Of a DNA stretch of 64,000 bases, positions 43,110-52,112 are shown one piece after another. The stretch is from JANQHS01 sp965267505 (lineage in GTDB: Bacteria > Bacteroidota > Bacteroidia > Cytophagales > CCMP332). Location of the stretch: contig OZ254081.1 in assembly GCA_965267505.1 (NCBI GenBank), positions 1,240,001 through 1,304,000 of the forward strand, given 5' to 3'. Position 1 is the stretch's first letter. Each line of letters opens with the position of its first letter. A program made the translations under genes and the position numbers. The notes under the pieces were generated by a model. That model was not told where the DNA came from. It did no database searches and saw only the letters and a program-made list of their open reading frames with translations.

Positions 43110-44330
43110 ATGAATTTTAAATTAAGGTTGATTGTCTTCAGAAAATCGGTCTATTATATAATCCCCTTCATACTACTTGCCGGGCAGTTACTTGCCCAAC
43201 CATTGGTACCGCTGGAAAGGATCGAGAAGGCCATGGAGAACATAGAGGTCACCTATCTGGACATGGGCTCTTATTTTCGATCCAAACCGCTAAGGAAGTC
43301 ACCGGATCCCTACTTTTTGGCTCAACGAAAAAATGCTGATTTGCCTGATAGATTTGTATTCAATGGTTCAAGCTTCTCTACTTCAAAATATCTCGACTCA
43401 AGTTATTGCCAGGGTTTTCTGGTCATCCAGAATGATACCATAGTCTATGAGAATTATTGGAGGGGGCAGAAGCGGGGCTCCAAACATATTTCCTGGTCCA
43501 TGTCCAAATCTTATACCTCCGCTTTGTTCGGTATCGCCATGGAGGAAGGCTATATCAAAAGCATCAATGAACGGGTAGACACCTATGTGCCTGAATTAAA
43601 AGGCTCGGGTTATGAAGGTGTGGTCATCAAGGATGTACTTGAGATGTCTTCAGGAATAGGATTTGATGAAAACTACAGTGATGAAAACTCTGATATCAGT
43701 CGTTGGTGGAATGGATTTATGAGGGGTGAATCGCAGGACAAGTTTGCTGCCAGTTTGGAAAATGAAACCAAGCCTGGGACCTATAATCGATATGTAAGCA
43801 TCAACACCCATGTATTGGGGATGGTACTGGTAAGAGCAACCGGAAAAAGCATTACAAAATACACGCAGGAAAAACTATGGGATCCGATGGGAGCAGAGAA
43901 TGATGCTTATTGGCTATCGGATGCTGAAGGTATGGAAATGGTACTTGGCGGACTAAATGCTAGCCTTCTGGATTATGGGAAGATTGGTCAGCTCTACCTT
44001 CATCAAGGCAAGTTGAGGGATAAGCAGATCGTTCCTGAAAAATGGGTTTACAATTCCCTGAACCCCAGGGATGAGCATCTACAACCCTATAGCAAGAACT
44101 CCCAATACCAAGGATTTGGCTATGGATACCAATGGTGGCTACCTGCCGGTGAAGAAGGGGAATTCATGGCCATAGGGGTATTCAATCAATACATCTACGT
44201 GAATCCGACCACCAAGACTGTCATTGTGAAAAATTCTGCCAATGTGAATTATGACGACTACAACAATCCTTATCGAGCAACCGGGGCTCACCTAGAGCTG
44301 TTCAGGAAGATCGCACATGGCTTGAATTGA
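43110..44330 (+). CDS. Secreted serine hydrolase, beta-lactamase fold
   Basis: After a signal peptide ending LLAQP, the domain has SMSK (SxxK) in ISWSMSKSYTSALFG, YVS in the NRYVSINTHVLG position of YxN, and YGYQWWLPAGEEGEFMAIG near the third motif. Family members cleave D-amino peptides, esters or 6-aminohexanoate oligomers. The protein sits apart from obvious partners. Confidence 0.85.
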   Translation: MNFKLRLIVFRKSVYYIIPFILLAGQLLAQPLVPLERIEKAMENIEVTYLDMGSYFRSKPLRKSPDPYFLAQRKNADLPDRFVFNGSSFSTSKYLDSSYCQGFLVIQNDTIVYENYWRGQKRGSKHISWSMSKSYTSALFGIAMEEGYIKSINERVDTYVPELKGSGYEGVVIKDVLEMSSGIGFDENYSDENSDISRWWNGFMRGESQDKFAASLENETKPGTYNRYVSINTHVLGMVLVRATGKSITKYTQEKLWDPMGAENDAYWLSDAEGMEMVLGGLNASLLDYGKIGQLYLHQGKLRDKQIVPEKWVYNSLNPRDEHLQPYSKNSQYQGFGYGYQWWLPAGEEGEFMAIGVFNQYIYVNPTTKTVIVKNSANVNYDDYNNPYRATGAHLELFRKIAHGLN

Positions 44331-44389
44331 TCTGAATTGCATCCATTATAAGAGACCCTGGTCTTAGGATTAGATTAAATTCACTGATA

Positions 44390-44911
44390 ATGGAAACTGA
44401 AAGACTTCTACTGAGAGTCCTCACAGAGGAGGATTCCAAATTCTTATTCAGGCTGATGAATACCGATAAGTGGTATCGCTACATCGGAGATAGAAAAATA
44501 ACAGACGATAAAAAAGCCAAAGAATACATACGATCAAAGATGTCGGCTGATCTAAAGGACAAAGGATTTATCAATCATGTCATGACAGACCGATCAAGTA
44601 ATCAAATGGTCGGGACCTGTAGTCTGCATGATCGTGAAGGAATTGACGGAATGGATATAGGTTATGCCCTTCTACCTGAGTTCGAAGGCAAGGGATATGC
44701 TACAGAAGGAGCTTCTCATATGGCAAAAATTGCCTTTGAAGATTACCAGCAAAGCAAAATTCACGCTATTACATCCGTAAAAAATGATGCTTCCGGGAGA
44801 GTGCTTGGAAGGTTGGGGTTCACGCTTCATTCTTTGATCACTTTACCCGGAGGAGATGAAGAGCTGAACTTCTACATACTTAAAAAGGAAAAGTTTAAAC
44901 GGTACAAATGA
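44390..44911 (+). CDS. GNAT-family N-acetyltransferase, RimJ/RimL-like
   Basis: METERLLLRVLTEEDSKFLFRLM is the usual N-terminus, IGYALLPEFEGKGYATEGASHMAKIAFE carries the acetyl-CoA loop Q/E-G-K-G-Y/x-A-T, and NDASGRVLGRLGFTLHS closes the fold. It ends 10 bp before a convergent amidohydrolase gene. Acceptor unknown. Confidence 0.88.
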   Translation: METERLLLRVLTEEDSKFLFRLMNTDKWYRYIGDRKITDDKKAKEYIRSKMSADLKDKGFINHVMTDRSSNQMVGTCSLHDREGIDGMDIGYALLPEFEGKGYATEGASHMAKIAFEDYQQSKIHAITSVKNDASGRVLGRLGFTLHSLITLPGGDEELNFYILKKEKFKRYK

Positions 44912-44920
44912 GGGGTCAAT

Positions 44921-46309
44921 TCATAAAGCTCTTTTGAATTGAATTCCTCCTTTGATTATTAATGCGGGATCTTTGAGCGTATTCAATTCCTCCAAAGGGT
45001 TTTGATCTACTATCAACAGGTCCGCTCTTTTGCCCCGCTCTATAGAACCAAAATCCGGTTCCTTTAAAAACAACCTTGCATTTAGAAACGTGGCTGCCTT
45101 CAAAATCTCAAAATTGCTCATCCCAAAGGCTTTCAACTCATCCAATTCCTGATAGTAGGTAGAACCGGCATAGGTCCCAGGTAAATTGCTATCCGTTCCC
45201 ACCAGGATCGGAGCACCGCTTTCGTTGAGCAAACGGAAATTATGTTGCCAATGAGGACTCTGATCTGCTACCTCTTTGAAGAATCGGTTCATCACCTTTT
45301 GTTCATGAACATCTTTTCCTCTTTCCATCGTCACTGGATCGAGAATTTCAGGAACTACAAGTTTTCTGTCCATTTCGCTAGGCGAATAATGTCCATGATG
45401 AATTTGGGCCACGTTCCTGAATCCTGAGATCGTGTAAATGATTGGGACTTGCGAATCGGCAATCTTCTTTGCTTGAGCCTGGGTCAATTTTCCTCTCCAT
45501 ACTCCATGGGCTAATACATCGACCCCTGCGTCAATGGCGTCAATGGCATTCTGAGGACTTCCAATATGAGCTATCACCTTCATCCCTTGTTTGTGAGATT
45601 CCTCTACCAGTGCCTTTAGTTGCTCCAGATTCATCTGGGGCGAACCTGGGGGTATTTGATCTATGATGACCTTAACGAAATCAATATCATTCTTACAATA
45701 CTTTTTTACCAGCTTTTCAGCATCTGAGGGCTTATCAATTGTTGGTGAGATCATATTAACCATGCCACTTAGTGGCCATGGAAGCATGATCTCGGTAAGA
45801 GGAATCGGATGGCTGTTCTTTACGGTTATTGGTATATGAGTATTATAAACGCTTGGCCCGATCAATTCTTTCTTCTCAATTCTTTCTCCTATGTCACTTA
45901 TATCTCCTGCAAGACCGCCCAGATCATAAACGGTTGTTATCCCGGCAAAAAGATAGGCCTGGAGATTGAATGAAATATCAGCTCTTGCATTTTCCCAAGG
46001 AACAGCTCCACTTCCTGATAGATGAACGTGCGCATCAATTAGTCCGGGCATAAGGAATTTCCCATTGCCTCGTAGCAGCTCAACCCCAGATTTTCGTTCC
46101 AGATTTCTTCCGATCTCTTTTATGATCCCGCCTTCAACCAGAACATCCGATTCCATAATCAGGTCAGGGTCTCTTCCATTAAAAATGTTAATTCCCTTTA
46201 TGAGAAATGAAGACGCCTGAGCTGTTTGTTCAAGCAACGGCAAGCTTTCATTATCCCTGGAACAACCAATGAATAATACCAGACAGGTAAGAATTAGCCT
46301 TTTTCTCAT
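44921..46309 (-). CDS. Lipoprotein amidohydrolase, imidazolonepropionase-like
   Basis: A lipobox (LFIGC) shows envelope location. The TIM-barrel amidohydrolase motifs are DAHVHL (metal His pair), Lys in DIDFVKVIID, KVIAHIGSP and DVLAHGVW (two metal His), and VGTDSNLPG (catalytic Asp). Such secreted enzymes hydrolyse cyclic amides or dipeptide-like compounds in the periplasm. The divergent TetR gene at 46356 shares the upstream palindrome and is the likely regulator. Confidence 0.9.
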   Translation of the reverse strand: MRKRLILTCLVLFIGCSRDNESLPLLEQTAQASSFLIKGINIFNGRDPDLIMESDVLVEGGIIKEIGRNLERKSGVELLRGNGKFLMPGLIDAHVHLSGSGAVPWENARADISFNLQAYLFAGITTVYDLGGLAGDISDIGERIEKKELIGPSVYNTHIPITVKNSHPIPLTEIMLPWPLSGMVNMISPTIDKPSDAEKLVKKYCKNDIDFVKVIIDQIPPGSPQMNLEQLKALVEESHKQGMKVIAHIGSPQNAIDAIDAGVDVLAHGVWRGKLTQAQAKKIADSQVPIIYTISGFRNVAQIHHGHYSPSEMDRKLVVPEILDPVTMERGKDVHEQKVMNRFFKEVADQSPHWQHNFRLLNESGAPILVGTDSNLPGTYAGSTYYQELDELKAFGMSNFEILKAATFLNARLFLKEPDFGSIERGKRADLLIVDQNPLEELNTLKDPALIIKGGIQFKRAL

Positions 46310-46322
46310 GATTAGTCCTTAT

Positions 46323-46361
46323 GAACTATTTTTGTAAATTTACAAATTAGTTCAAATGAAC
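46323..46361. promoter_or_regulatory. Palindromic operator between amidohydrolase and TetR genes
   Basis: A perfect 16-bp palindrome TTTGTAAATTTACAAA (46331-46346) is nested in the wider repeat GAACTA-N19-TAGTTC (46323-46353), and GTTCA-AA-TGAAC (46350-46361) overlaps the tetR start codon. TATTTTTG (46327-46334) fits the -7 consensus for tetR. A dimeric regulator bound here would control both directions. Confidence 0.5.
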
Positions 46362-46973
46362 CAATTTTCGACAAAGGAAAAAATCATTCTTAAATCCCTC
46401 GAAATGTTCAATGATCAGGGAGTGGAGAATATTACAACGAGACATATTGCTTCTGAGCTAGGTATGAGTCAGGGAAACCTCCATTACCACTACCCCAATA
46501 AGAATGAGATTCTAAAGGTGCTCTTCAAAAATTTCCTGATGGAACTGAAGGAGGCTGAAGAATTCGACGGGAAGGAATTCACCCACCAACTCATGTTCAA
46601 ATCCATGAGCAACAATTTCCGGATCATGGAAGAATACAGATTGTTCTTTCAACAAAACGAGGTAATATGGAGAAGAGTACCTCAAATAAAAATTGACCTC
46701 ATTTCACTGTTAAACCGAAAAAAGGAGGAGATAATTCAGATTATTTCCCTCTTCAAAAAGGAAGGAAAATTTAGACCAAATATATCCGCAGATCAAGTTA
46801 ACTCCCTGGCTGAACAATTCATTTTTACCATCTCCTCCTGGTTGACAGCAAAAAATTATTCCGTTTCAAGAAACTCTTCAGATTACTACTCCAAATTCTT
46901 ATTCAGGCTTTGGCTCCCTTACCTCCATGAAGATGAAATGAAAAAATGGGAAAAACATTTAAAGAAAAACTGA
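46356..46973 (+). CDS. TetR-family transcriptional regulator
   Basis: TKEKIILKSLEMFNDQGVENITTRHIASELGMSQGNLHYHYPNKNEILKVLF is a textbook TetR DNA-binding domain; the rest is a helical ligand domain of about 150 residues. It is divergent from the amidohydrolase gene and 12 bp upstream of a serine hydrolase gene, so it may control both. Inducer unknown. Confidence 0.92.
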   Translation: MNQFSTKEKIILKSLEMFNDQGVENITTRHIASELGMSQGNLHYHYPNKNEILKVLFKNFLMELKEAEEFDGKEFTHQLMFKSMSNNFRIMEEYRLFFQQNEVIWRRVPQIKIDLISLLNRKKEEIIQIISLFKKEGKFRPNISADQVNSLAEQFIFTISSWLTAKNYSVSRNSSDYYSKFLFRLWLPYLHEDEMKKWEKHLKKN

Positions 46974-46985
46974 AATTAAATCAAC

Positions 46986-48443
46986 TTGAAAAAAACAATA
47001 CAAACCCTTGCCTTCCTTGCTCTTATATCCTGTGAATCTTACCAACAAGACCAGGTAAAAAGCTCTTTTTTTAGGAGTTCTGAGGACTCCCTCCATGCGA
47101 ATAATATCGAGAGAAATATGATCCCCATGTACTCGGTGAAGGGAGCGGTGAATCGCTTGAGCATCACAGAAATGATGGAAAAAGACAACATCCCTGGACT
47201 GAGTATTGCCTTCGTCGATCAAGGTGAAATAAGCTGGCAGAAATGCTATGGATTTTCAAACCTAGCGGATTCGATTCCTGTAAATATTGAAACAGTATTT
47301 ACCGGTGCTTCATTAAGTAAACCCATAACCGCTGTAGCAGCGTTGAACCTTGTCGAAAAAGGATTGCTTGATCTCGATGAAGATGTCAATAAAAAACTAA
47401 CGGAATGGAAGGTCCCAATGACCGAATTAACCCAAAAAGAAAAGGTCACGCTCAGGAGGCTTATTGGACATCAGGCTGGAATAAAAAATGACCTATGGAG
47501 CAGCTATTTGCCTGGTGAGAACGTTCCAACCCTCAATCAAATGCTCTCAGGAGAAAAGCCTTCGGTTGATCCGGCTACCTCGGTTGTTCATGAACCCGGT
47601 AGCAAAACCGAATACTCCAACCCGGGCTATGCCATCATCCAAAAATTGCTGATGGACGTGAGCAACCAAGAATTTGATCCCATAATCAATAATTTAGTAT
47701 TTGAACCTTCAGGGATGGAAAACTCCTCATTCAAGCAGCCAATTCCTGAATTTTTGATGGAAAGGAGGGCAATAGGATATACTCCTGAACTTGAACCTTA
47801 TCCATACAAACTATTTCCATACCAGGCAGCAGGGGGTATATGGACCACCCCAAGTGATCTTGCCAAATTCATGATAACACTCATGGAAGATCATAGAAAT
47901 GGAACCAACAAACTTATATCCAGAGAAACCTCTGAATTAATTTTTAGTAAAAACTATTGGCGCTTTGTTTTCAATTTATGGAATTGGGGCGATGATATAG
48001 TGTTCAAACATTATGGCAGTAATCAGGGATTTAACTGTTTTATGTATGGTTCAATTAATAAGAACCAGGGAATTGTTGTAATGACCAATAGCGATAATGC
48101 CTTTGGCTTCTTCGACTACATCCAAAGAGCTGTAAACGACGAATATCAGTGGGAATACGTTCGTCCAGAAATTCTTGATCCAATTGAGCCGGATATTAGC
48201 TGGTTTGGGGCTTTTGATGGATTTTATGATTGGCGTGGAAGCTCAGTGCAATTTATTTTGGAAGACCAAAATCTTTTCATGCATATTGATGGAGAGAATT
48301 ATGATATGACTCAGGTAGGAGAACGTGATTTTGTGCTTTCAGAAATTCCTTTGAAAATAAGTTTCTCAAAAAGCGAGGATGGAAAAATCACCATTCGAGA
48401 ACCAGATGGATACCCGTTTAGAACACAATTAGTGGAGAATTAA
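46986..48443 (+). CDS. Lipoprotein serine hydrolase, beta-lactamase fold
   Basis: A lipobox (LISC) is followed by the full motif set: SLSK in FTGASLSKPITAVAAL (SxxK), YSN in KTEYSNPGYAII and HYGSNQG as the third motif (H-x-G form). An extra C-terminal domain of about 80 residues (from 400) carries beta strands, as in Pab87/DUF3471-type peptidases that hydrolyse D-amino peptides. TTG 46986 is the start, 12 bp after tetR stop, so expression is probably joint. Confidence 0.9.
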   Translation: MKKTIQTLAFLALISCESYQQDQVKSSFFRSSEDSLHANNIERNMIPMYSVKGAVNRLSITEMMEKDNIPGLSIAFVDQGEISWQKCYGFSNLADSIPVNIETVFTGASLSKPITAVAALNLVEKGLLDLDEDVNKKLTEWKVPMTELTQKEKVTLRRLIGHQAGIKNDLWSSYLPGENVPTLNQMLSGEKPSVDPATSVVHEPGSKTEYSNPGYAIIQKLLMDVSNQEFDPIINNLVFEPSGMENSSFKQPIPEFLMERRAIGYTPELEPYPYKLFPYQAAGGIWTTPSDLAKFMITLMEDHRNGTNKLISRETSELIFSKNYWRFVFNLWNWGDDIVFKHYGSNQGFNCFMYGSINKNQGIVVMTNSDNAFGFFDYIQRAVNDEYQWEYVRPEILDPIEPDISWFGAFDGFYDWRGSSVQFILEDQNLFMHIDGENYDMTQVGERDFVLSEIPLKISFSKSEDGKITIREPDGYPFRTQLVEN

Positions 48444-48499
48444 CTTTTCAACCCAACTGATAAAGTACCATTTACGTGTTCTCAGCAAACCTAGCTTAA

Positions 48500-48988
48500 A
48501 TGAACGTCAAAATTCAAAATTTAATTGACCAGCTTAATGCAATTCAGACGGGAAAAAACTGGATTGGCAGCTCTTACAAAACCAAACTCAGTTCAATTGA
48601 TGAATCGTTCGTTTTTACCAGGCCCTTAAAGGACCTCCACAGCATAGCTGAGTTAATCTCTCATATGACCCTATGGAGAAAAGAAGCCATCCTAAAGGTG
48701 AAGACAGGTAGCGGAAGTAAAACAGATGACTGTGAAGAGAACTGGCTTGGAAATGAAGTATTGAAAGAGAAAGGTTGGCAAAGCATCAAAAGTGAATATG
48801 ATAATTCACTAAAGGAATTGATCCAACTACTGAGAAGCAAGGACGATAGTTTTCTTGACCAACTTTATTATGATACAGACTTTAAAGGGGATTATGAATA
48901 TAGCTTTGTTCTTAACGGCATGCTCCATCATGATCTTTATCACTTAGGGCAGATCGGAATCATAATCAAGTATTTGAAACTGAATTAG
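48500..48988 (+). CDS. DinB-family four-helix protein
   Basis: Four helices with His in LHSIAELISHMTLWRKEA and GMLHHDLYHLGQIGIIIK, the metal ligands of DinB/YfiT thiol S-transferases. Length 162 is complete. It precedes an HxlR gene and follows a serine hydrolase gene on the same strand. Substrate not assigned. Confidence 0.86.
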   Translation: MNVKIQNLIDQLNAIQTGKNWIGSSYKTKLSSIDESFVFTRPLKDLHSIAELISHMTLWRKEAILKVKTGSGSKTDDCEENWLGNEVLKEKGWQSIKSEYDNSLKELIQLLRSKDDSFLDQLYYDTDFKGDYEYSFVLNGMLHHDLYHLGQIGIIIKYLKLN

Positions 48989-49047
48989 AAAGAGCTAATT
49001 TATGATCCTTTAGAGGTCAATAACTCCAGAAAAACGTTTCTCAGGCT

Positions 49048-49446
49048 ATGAAAGAATCGATAAAAAGTCATCCCATCTCAAAATTAAAGAACCAGGTTGT
49101 CTGCCCGGTAGAATTTGCCCTTAGGATTCTGGGTGGTAAATGGAGAGGTTCCGTACTTTACCAATTGAAAGATGGGGGGCTGCGATTCAATGAATTGAAG
49201 CTCCGTGTCCAGGATGCGGTAATCGATTACGAGGATGCCGATAATTTTCTAAGCAATAAGGTCCTCTCTTCCCACCTTAAGGCGCTGATGATCTATCAGC
49301 TTATTGAAAAGAGAACAGAAGGCGAGACTATGATCTATGAATTAAGCAGCACAGGACAGGAACTTCTTCCAATTCTGATCGATCTGTTTTATTGGGGAGA
49401 ACGACTCATGGAGTTACCTTTTGGTAACCTAGAATCCCAAAATTGA
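49048..49446 (+). CDS. HxlR-family transcriptional regulator
   Basis: CPVEFALRILGGKWRGSVLYQLKDGGLRFNELK is the family start, with a Cys just before the first helix, the position of the redox Cys in YodB/HypR-type regulators. The recognition region is stretched: about 12 residues (VIDYEDADNFLSNK) lie between the two helices, then VLSSHLKALMIYQLIEKR and the wing. This insertion could alter spacing or sensing. Target not obvious; the small membrane gene 46 bp downstream is possible. Confidence 0.87.
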   Translation: MKESIKSHPISKLKNQVVCPVEFALRILGGKWRGSVLYQLKDGGLRFNELKLRVQDAVIDYEDADNFLSNKVLSSHLKALMIYQLIEKRTEGETMIYELSSTGQELLPILIDLFYWGERLMELPFGNLESQN

Positions 49447-49492
49447 AGTGTAAGCTTGTAGAAAATCTACTTGCAACCTAAAATTTTGGATC

Positions 49493-49771
49493 ATGAAAAA
49501 ACCATGGTTATCAGCTTTATTAAATTTCTTCTTCATGGGTCTTGGCTATCTCTATAATGGAAAGAGACCATTGCTCGGGGCTCTCCTTACCATAGCAGCT
49601 TTTGGATTAAGCTATATCGAACAGGTTCATGTTTTCTCAGATGGCCAAACTTTGCAAGATCATGATTCTACAGCCTTTGGGATCATGTTCGCCTGCGTCC
49701 TGATAGCCAATACTGGATTGGCCTTGGATGGATTCAAAGAAGCGAAGGAGCTTAGCTCAAAAATGGAGTAA
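49493..49771 (+). CDS. Small membrane protein, TM2-like
   Basis: Two or three helices in 92 residues; the first segment KPWLSALLNFFFMGLGYLYNGKRPLLGALL resembles the G-x-G-x-x-Y-x-G of TM2-type proteins. No specific family or role can be asserted. A polar loop with an acidic stretch separates the second and third helices. Confidence 0.6.
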   Translation: MKKPWLSALLNFFFMGLGYLYNGKRPLLGALLTIAAFGLSYIEQVHVFSDGQTLQDHDSTAFGIMFACVLIANTGLALDGFKEAKELSSKME

Positions 49772-49895
49772 TAAGAAGGAAGGGGCAAGCTTTTTGGTGA
49801 GATCCGGAAGAGTTAGGTGAGGTATAATCCATTAGATTTACCACTATATTCTGGACGGAATTTCTGCAGAATTTATTATTCGATAAAGCAGGACC

Positions 49896-50978
49896 ATGAA
49901 TCTCCTTTCTTGCATTTTTCTACTTCTGATTCCATTTTTTGCACTTGGACAGATGGGAAGTCTAGAGGATCAGATAAAGGATCATCTAAATTCCTTTCCT
50001 GAAAACTGTGAGGTGGCCATTGGGTTGATAAAAAAGGACAAGGAAATCAAGGCGGGGTTTAGAAGAGTGAAGGGTAAAACTATGGCGGTTCAGAACAATA
50101 CCAGACTTTTTGAGATCGCCTCGGTAACCAAAGTCTTCACCGCAAGCTTGCTGGCAAGAGAGATCGAAAATCGTCAGATCTCCTTGAAAGATCCACTAAA
50201 TAAACACTTGGAGTATAAGGTGGGAAAAAATGTTGATTATGGCCAACGGATAAGAATATTACATCTTGCAACCCATACCTCGGGGCTCAAAGCCGGCCGT
50301 TTTGTAAAGGAGCAAAAGTTTTCAAAATACCTGGAAAATCTAGAGCTCCAGGATGCTCCTGGATCGACCTGGGCTTACTCGAATCATGCTGTTGCATTAC
50401 TTGGCCAGATCATCATCCAAACCGAAAATAGCCCATGGGAAAACTTGTTGAACGACCGGATCCTTGAACCCCTTGGCATGGAACAGACCTTCCCTAGATC
50501 ATCTTTGGCTCCAAAGGAGCAGAGGATGAAATGTCTGAAAAAGGACGGAAAGGAGCGGGAATGCAAGTTTGATGAGAAAGACTCTTTTTATTGGACAACA
50601 GGGGCAATGGTATCAAACGTAGACGATATGTTGATATGGCTGAAAGCCAATATTCATGCCGAGGATCTTAATGAAGAGTTGTCTTTCATTAAAAGTGCAA
50701 GCCTACCCCTTGGAGATTCCATCGAAATTTCCCATTCGGAAATGGAAAAAAGATATCAAGGGCTGATATGGTGGCATTTTATCGATAAGGAAGGAAACCG
50801 AATCATTTGCCATGGTGGAACCAATCCAGATCATACTATTTTTATTGCATTCGACAGAAAAAAGGAAGCCGGAGTAGTTGTTTATACCAACGTTGATTGG
50901 CCAAGGATCCAAAATCAAGATGGAACGCTGAAAACCAATATGCTTGGATTGTATTTGCTTCGAAATGATCTCCATTAA
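49896..50978 (+). CDS. Secreted serine hydrolase, beta-lactamase / AmpC-like fold
   Basis: A signal peptide (ending ALGQ) leads to SVTK in FEIASVTKVFTASLL (SxxK), YSN in WAYSNHAVALLG, and HGGTN as the third motif, all three present. The set is complete for an active acyl-serine enzyme of the class C beta-lactamase/DD-peptidase superfamily; real beta-lactam cleavage cannot be judged from motifs. It is a fourth paralogue type in the window. Confidence 0.9.
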   Translation: MNLLSCIFLLLIPFFALGQMGSLEDQIKDHLNSFPENCEVAIGLIKKDKEIKAGFRRVKGKTMAVQNNTRLFEIASVTKVFTASLLAREIENRQISLKDPLNKHLEYKVGKNVDYGQRIRILHLATHTSGLKAGRFVKEQKFSKYLENLELQDAPGSTWAYSNHAVALLGQIIIQTENSPWENLLNDRILEPLGMEQTFPRSSLAPKEQRMKCLKKDGKERECKFDEKDSFYWTTGAMVSNVDDMLIWLKANIHAEDLNEELSFIKSASLPLGDSIEISHSEMEKRYQGLIWWHFIDKEGNRIICHGGTNPDHTIFIAFDRKKEAGVVVYTNVDWPRIQNQDGTLKTNMLGLYLLRNDLH

Positions 50979-51035
50979 CAAGAAGAGGTATTCTTGTCCA
51001 TTTTACTGAACAAAAAGAGTTAGGTTTATCCCGCT

Positions 51036-51575
51036 TTGGATGCAGAATATTTATTTCATTCTGAAAGATTAGGGTTCAGGTCTTGGATGTCAGGAGACCT
51101 ATTAGAATTTTCCAAAATTAATTCTGATCCAGAGGTCATGAGGTATTTTCCAAGTATCCTTGATGGAAGCGAAACTCTAGCAATGATCAAAAAATTCCAG
51201 GAACATTTTGAATTTCACGGCTACACCTATTTCGCCACAGATCTCCTTGATACATGTGAGTTCCTTGGTTTTATTGGTTTGTTCTACCAGAATTATACTG
51301 CTCCTTTCAATCCGGCAACTGATATAGGTTGGAGGCTAAAAAGATCAGCATGGGGAAAAGGCTATGCCACCGAAGGAGCAAAAAGATGTTTGGACAATGC
51401 CTTTGAAGATCTAAATCTGGAAAAAGTGGTTTCAGTATGTCCGCGAAAGAACCGGGCATCTGAAAATGTCATGAAAAAGATAGGAATGGAAAAGAAAGGT
51501 GAATTCGATCACCCTAAGCTTTTATCCAGCCCCGAGTTGAGCCGCTGTCTTTGGTATGAGAAGAAGAATTATTAA
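51036..51575 (+). CDS. GNAT-family N-acetyltransferase
   Basis: LFHSERLGFRSWMSGDLLEFSKIN, IGWRLKRSAWGKGYATEGAKRCLDNAFE and NRASENVMKKIGMEKKGEFDHP are the N-terminal, acetyl-CoA loop and closing segments of RimJ/RimL-like GNATs. The start is TTG 51036 (no in-frame ATG near). It is followed by a cupin gene after 29 bp and could share a transcript. Acceptor unknown. Confidence 0.88.
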   Translation: MDAEYLFHSERLGFRSWMSGDLLEFSKINSDPEVMRYFPSILDGSETLAMIKKFQEHFEFHGYTYFATDLLDTCEFLGFIGLFYQNYTAPFNPATDIGWRLKRSAWGKGYATEGAKRCLDNAFEDLNLEKVVSVCPRKNRASENVMKKIGMEKKGEFDHPKLLSSPELSRCLWYEKKNY

Positions 51576-51604
51576 TGGTTAATTATTAGTCGTTAATTGG
51601 GTGA

Positions 51605-52075
51605 ATGAGAAATTCACGGATATTAATGATGGCGGGTTTGATCTTTACTTCCTGCACTGAGGAACCAAGCAAAGAAATTGGAGTAATGGAATTTCCTGAA
51701 GGAGAGATCCAGCTCGTAGTTAGAGGAAAGGAAATAGACTGGAAACCCACTCCCCCAGGTCTCCCCCCCAATGCCCAAATAGCAATTCTGGAAGGCAGCC
51801 CTAAAAAGGCCGACATGTTCACGGTTCGTTTTCGAATGACCGGAGAATTCTTCATGCCAGCCCATACCCATCCCAAGGATGAAAGGGTCACGATCATTGA
51901 AGGAAATGCCTATGTCGCATTTGGAAAAGATGTCAGCAAAAAGGAGGCTACGAAATTCGGTCCGGGTGATTATTATATCAATAAGAGAGAAGAGATCCAT
52001 ACAGTTTGGGCTGATTCAGGTTGCGTTTTGCAGATCACAGGTATTGGGCCTTGGGAGGCTCATTTTGTGGAATAA
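51605..52075 (+). CDS. Lipoprotein cupin-domain protein
   Basis: A lipobox (FTSC) at about residue 17 and a short linker precede a single cupin barrel: AHTHPKDERVTIIEGNAYVAFG (H-x-H...E metal motif 1) and KREEIHTVWADSGCVLQITG (His of motif 2). It probably holds a metal in the envelope; whether it is an enzyme or a sugar binder is unknown. Confidence 0.85.
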   Translation: MRNSRILMMAGLIFTSCTEEPSKEIGVMEFPEGEIQLVVRGKEIDWKPTPPGLPPNAQIAILEGSPKKADMFTVRFRMTGEFFMPAHTHPKDERVTIIEGNAYVAFGKDVSKKEATKFGPGDYYINKREEIHTVWADSGCVLQITGIGPWEAHFVE

Positions 52076-52112
52076 AGGAAGGAAGTAGGGAGAAGGAAGA
52101 AAATCGAATAAA

